DNA of 23,873 bases from JBAYJY01 sp041664945 (GTDB lineage: Bacteria; UBP15; UBA6099). Of this stretch, positions 22,706-23,873 are shown in pieces (the first letter of the stretch is position 1; every line of letters begins with the position of its first letter). The position numbers and the translations under genes were made by a program. The notes beneath the pieces are model-generated. The model did not search any database and had not been told where the DNA came from. It saw nothing but the letters and a program-made list of their open reading frames with translations. Where the stretch lies: NCBI GenBank assembly GCA_041664945.1, contig JBAYJY010000064.1, forward strand, positions 1-23,873, read 5' to 3'.

Positions 22706-23671
22706 GTGGGCGACGACGAAAAATGCTTGGTCTGTTCGAGTTCTGATGTCAAAAAGATAGATAAAAAAGACGAATACGCATTGTACAAATGCCGGTCCTG
22801 CGGGTTCGGGTTCGCATGGCCGCGGCCGAAGATCGACGCTCTCAAGGATATTTACGACGAAGCTTTCGACGAAAACAGCGAAAAGGGGATATGGTCCGGC
22901 GAGTTGACTAAAGACAACCCCAAGGGCAAGCGGAGCGGGATGGATAATTTCGGGACGGATGAAAAGGAATATACAGACAGACTGGATATTCTACGCAAGC
23001 ATCTTCAAGGCGGCGATCTGTCTATACTCGACGTCGGCTGCGCCGCCGGTTTCTTCGTCGATTTTGCGCGTCGTTCAGGATGGAAAGCTGATGGCCTTGA
23101 TGTGTCGGGCTACAATGCGCGGATGGCAAAGGAAAATTTCGACCTGGACATCGTTCTCGCGCCTCTTATGGAATCCGGACTGCCGGGCGAGTCTTATGAC
23201 GCGGTGATTATGCGCTGTATTCTCGAGCATTCAGTGGATCCTTACGGCGATTTGGCCGAAGTATGGCGATTGCTTAAACCGGGCGGAATTGTTTATATTT
23301 ATATTCCCAACGAATTTAATCCGCTCCAGAATTTAGCCACCCGGCATGTGGTGAAAAAACGCTGGTGGTTCGCCGCTCCGCATCACTTGAATTTCTTCAC
23401 GCCTTCATCACTCGAAAAAATCCTGAATAATGTCGGATTTGAGACGGAGTATCTTACAACGTCTTTTCCGGTCGAGATATTCCTTCTTCTCGGAGTTGAT
23501 TATGTGAATTTTCCTGAAAAGGGGAAGCGCGTCGGAGCCACGGTGGACGCTATCAACAAACTTTCCGAAAAACATGAAATTATCGGCCGCGCAAGGGATT
23601 TGATCTACGAACGGCTCATTCGCGACCTCAACATCGGCAGGACTATTATCTCGATAGCAAAGAAGCGGTAA
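22706..23671 (+). CDS. Class I SAM-dependent methyltransferase with N-terminal zinc finger (second copy)
   Basis: This encodes 321 residues from GTG at 22706, chosen because GAGGGA lies five bases upstream; a TTG at 22673 has no such signal. Cysteines 7, 10, 29 and 32 (CLVC...CRSCGFGFAWPRP) form the same zinc knuckle as in the preceding gene. Motif I is ILDVGCAAG at 107-115, followed by GLDVS, YDAVIMRCILEHSVDP and LKPGGIVYIYIPN, and then HHLNFFTPSSLEKIL. It is a divergent paralogue of its neighbour and lacks that protein's long N-terminal helix. The operon ends here, 34 bases before a convergent minus-strand gene. The substrate is unknown; two methyltransferases could modify two positions of one acyl or sugar group. 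Confidence 0.88.
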   Translation: MGDDEKCLVCSSSDVKKIDKKDEYALYKCRSCGFGFAWPRPKIDALKDIYDEAFDENSEKGIWSGELTKDNPKGKRSGMDNFGTDEKEYTDRLDILRKHLQGGDLSILDVGCAAGFFVDFARRSGWKADGLDVSGYNARMAKENFDLDIVLAPLMESGLPGESYDAVIMRCILEHSVDPYGDLAEVWRLLKPGGIVYIYIPNEFNPLQNLATRHVVKKRWWFAAPHHLNFFTPSSLEKILNNVGFETEYLTTSFPVEIFLLLGVDYVNFPEKGKRVGATVDAINKLSEKHEIIGRARDLIYERLIRDLNIGRTIISIAKKR

Positions 23672-23705
23672 AGTTTTTACTTCATAGGAATCAAACGAAT
23701 TGAAG

Positions 23706-23873
23706 TCAGTTTATTTTTTTAGCGATTGCTTTGATTTGCCCGATATATCCGGAGCCGCTTTTTATGGACAACGGTTCCCAGCCGGTTTCGACAAGCAGCC
23801 TGCGCAGAGTGGCATAGCTGAAGAACTGAAGATGTGTGGGCGGCTTCCAGCCTATCCAATGTTCCCTCAACAC
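23706..23873 (-). CDS. C-terminus of a third class I methyltransferase (cut by window edge)
   Basis: The last 55 codons and the TGA stop (23708-23706) are visible, continuing off the right edge. REHWIGWKPPTHLQFFSYATLRRLLVETGWEP matches the region after motif III of Methyltransf_23-type enzymes: a His-rich loop, then FFSxxTLxxLL. It resembles the corresponding HHLNFFTPSSLEKIL of the gene next to it, so it is probably of the same group. It is convergent with the operon; the rest of the gene is outside the window. Confidence 0.7.
   Translation of the reverse strand: MLREHWIGWKPPTHLQFFSYATLRRLLVETGWEPLSIKSGSGYIGQIKAIAKKIN

Overview
The window looks like chromosomal DNA of a Gram-negative-type bacterium of roughly 50% G+C. 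The evidence for an outer envelope is an RND exporter, a YceI-like periplasmic protein, a lipoprotein and several Sec signal peptides. I see no rRNA, tRNA, transposase, integrase or CRISPR array. The lineage cannot be fixed from this sequence; several proteins have no family I recognise, which suggests a poorly sampled phylum.

Layout. (1) 1-970 carries the 3' end of a metallophosphoesterase gene and a small membrane protein of a widespread unnamed family. (2) 1006-1176 is a 30-residue membrane-protein gene on the minus strand, read from a perfect core match to a sigma-54 promoter, with an AT-rich palindrome upstream where an activator could bind. (3) 1357-6027 (minus) holds an HExxH lipoprotein, a flavodoxin-fold oxidoreductase and a secreted GH78 alpha-L-rhamnosidase. 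(4) 6181-8050 holds a six-helix membrane protein, a small exported protein and a maa-type sugar O-acetyltransferase. (5) 8242-12766 is a TetR regulator, an RND transporter with no adapter or outer-membrane gene beside it, and a yceI gene whose signal-peptide region contains a near-ideal terminator hairpin. (6) 12767-15390 contains two paralogous genes of a family I do not recognise, one with a zinc ribbon inserted. They share the same ribosome-binding decamer and are separated by structured non-coding DNA. (7) 15391-16308 (minus) is an orphan PhnD-like periplasmic binding protein.

(8) 16524-23671 is one plus-strand operon, the most striking part of the window: a DUF4910-type zinc peptidase-like protein, an AAC(3)-fold N-acyltransferase fused to a methyltransferase-like domain, an FkbH-type HAD protein, a stand-alone acyl carrier protein, and two zinc-finger class I methyltransferases. 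A third methyltransferase gene runs off the right edge on the minus strand. In characterised pathways FkbH-type proteins load a glyceryl unit from 1,3-bisphosphoglycerate onto a carrier protein. My inference is that this operon builds an ACP-bound glyceryl-type acyl group, possibly O-methylates it, and passes it to an amino group, most likely on a surface amino sugar. A G8 tract inside the acyltransferase gene could make the modification phase-variable.

Functional assignments rest on motifs and family knowledge read by eye; no database search was run.
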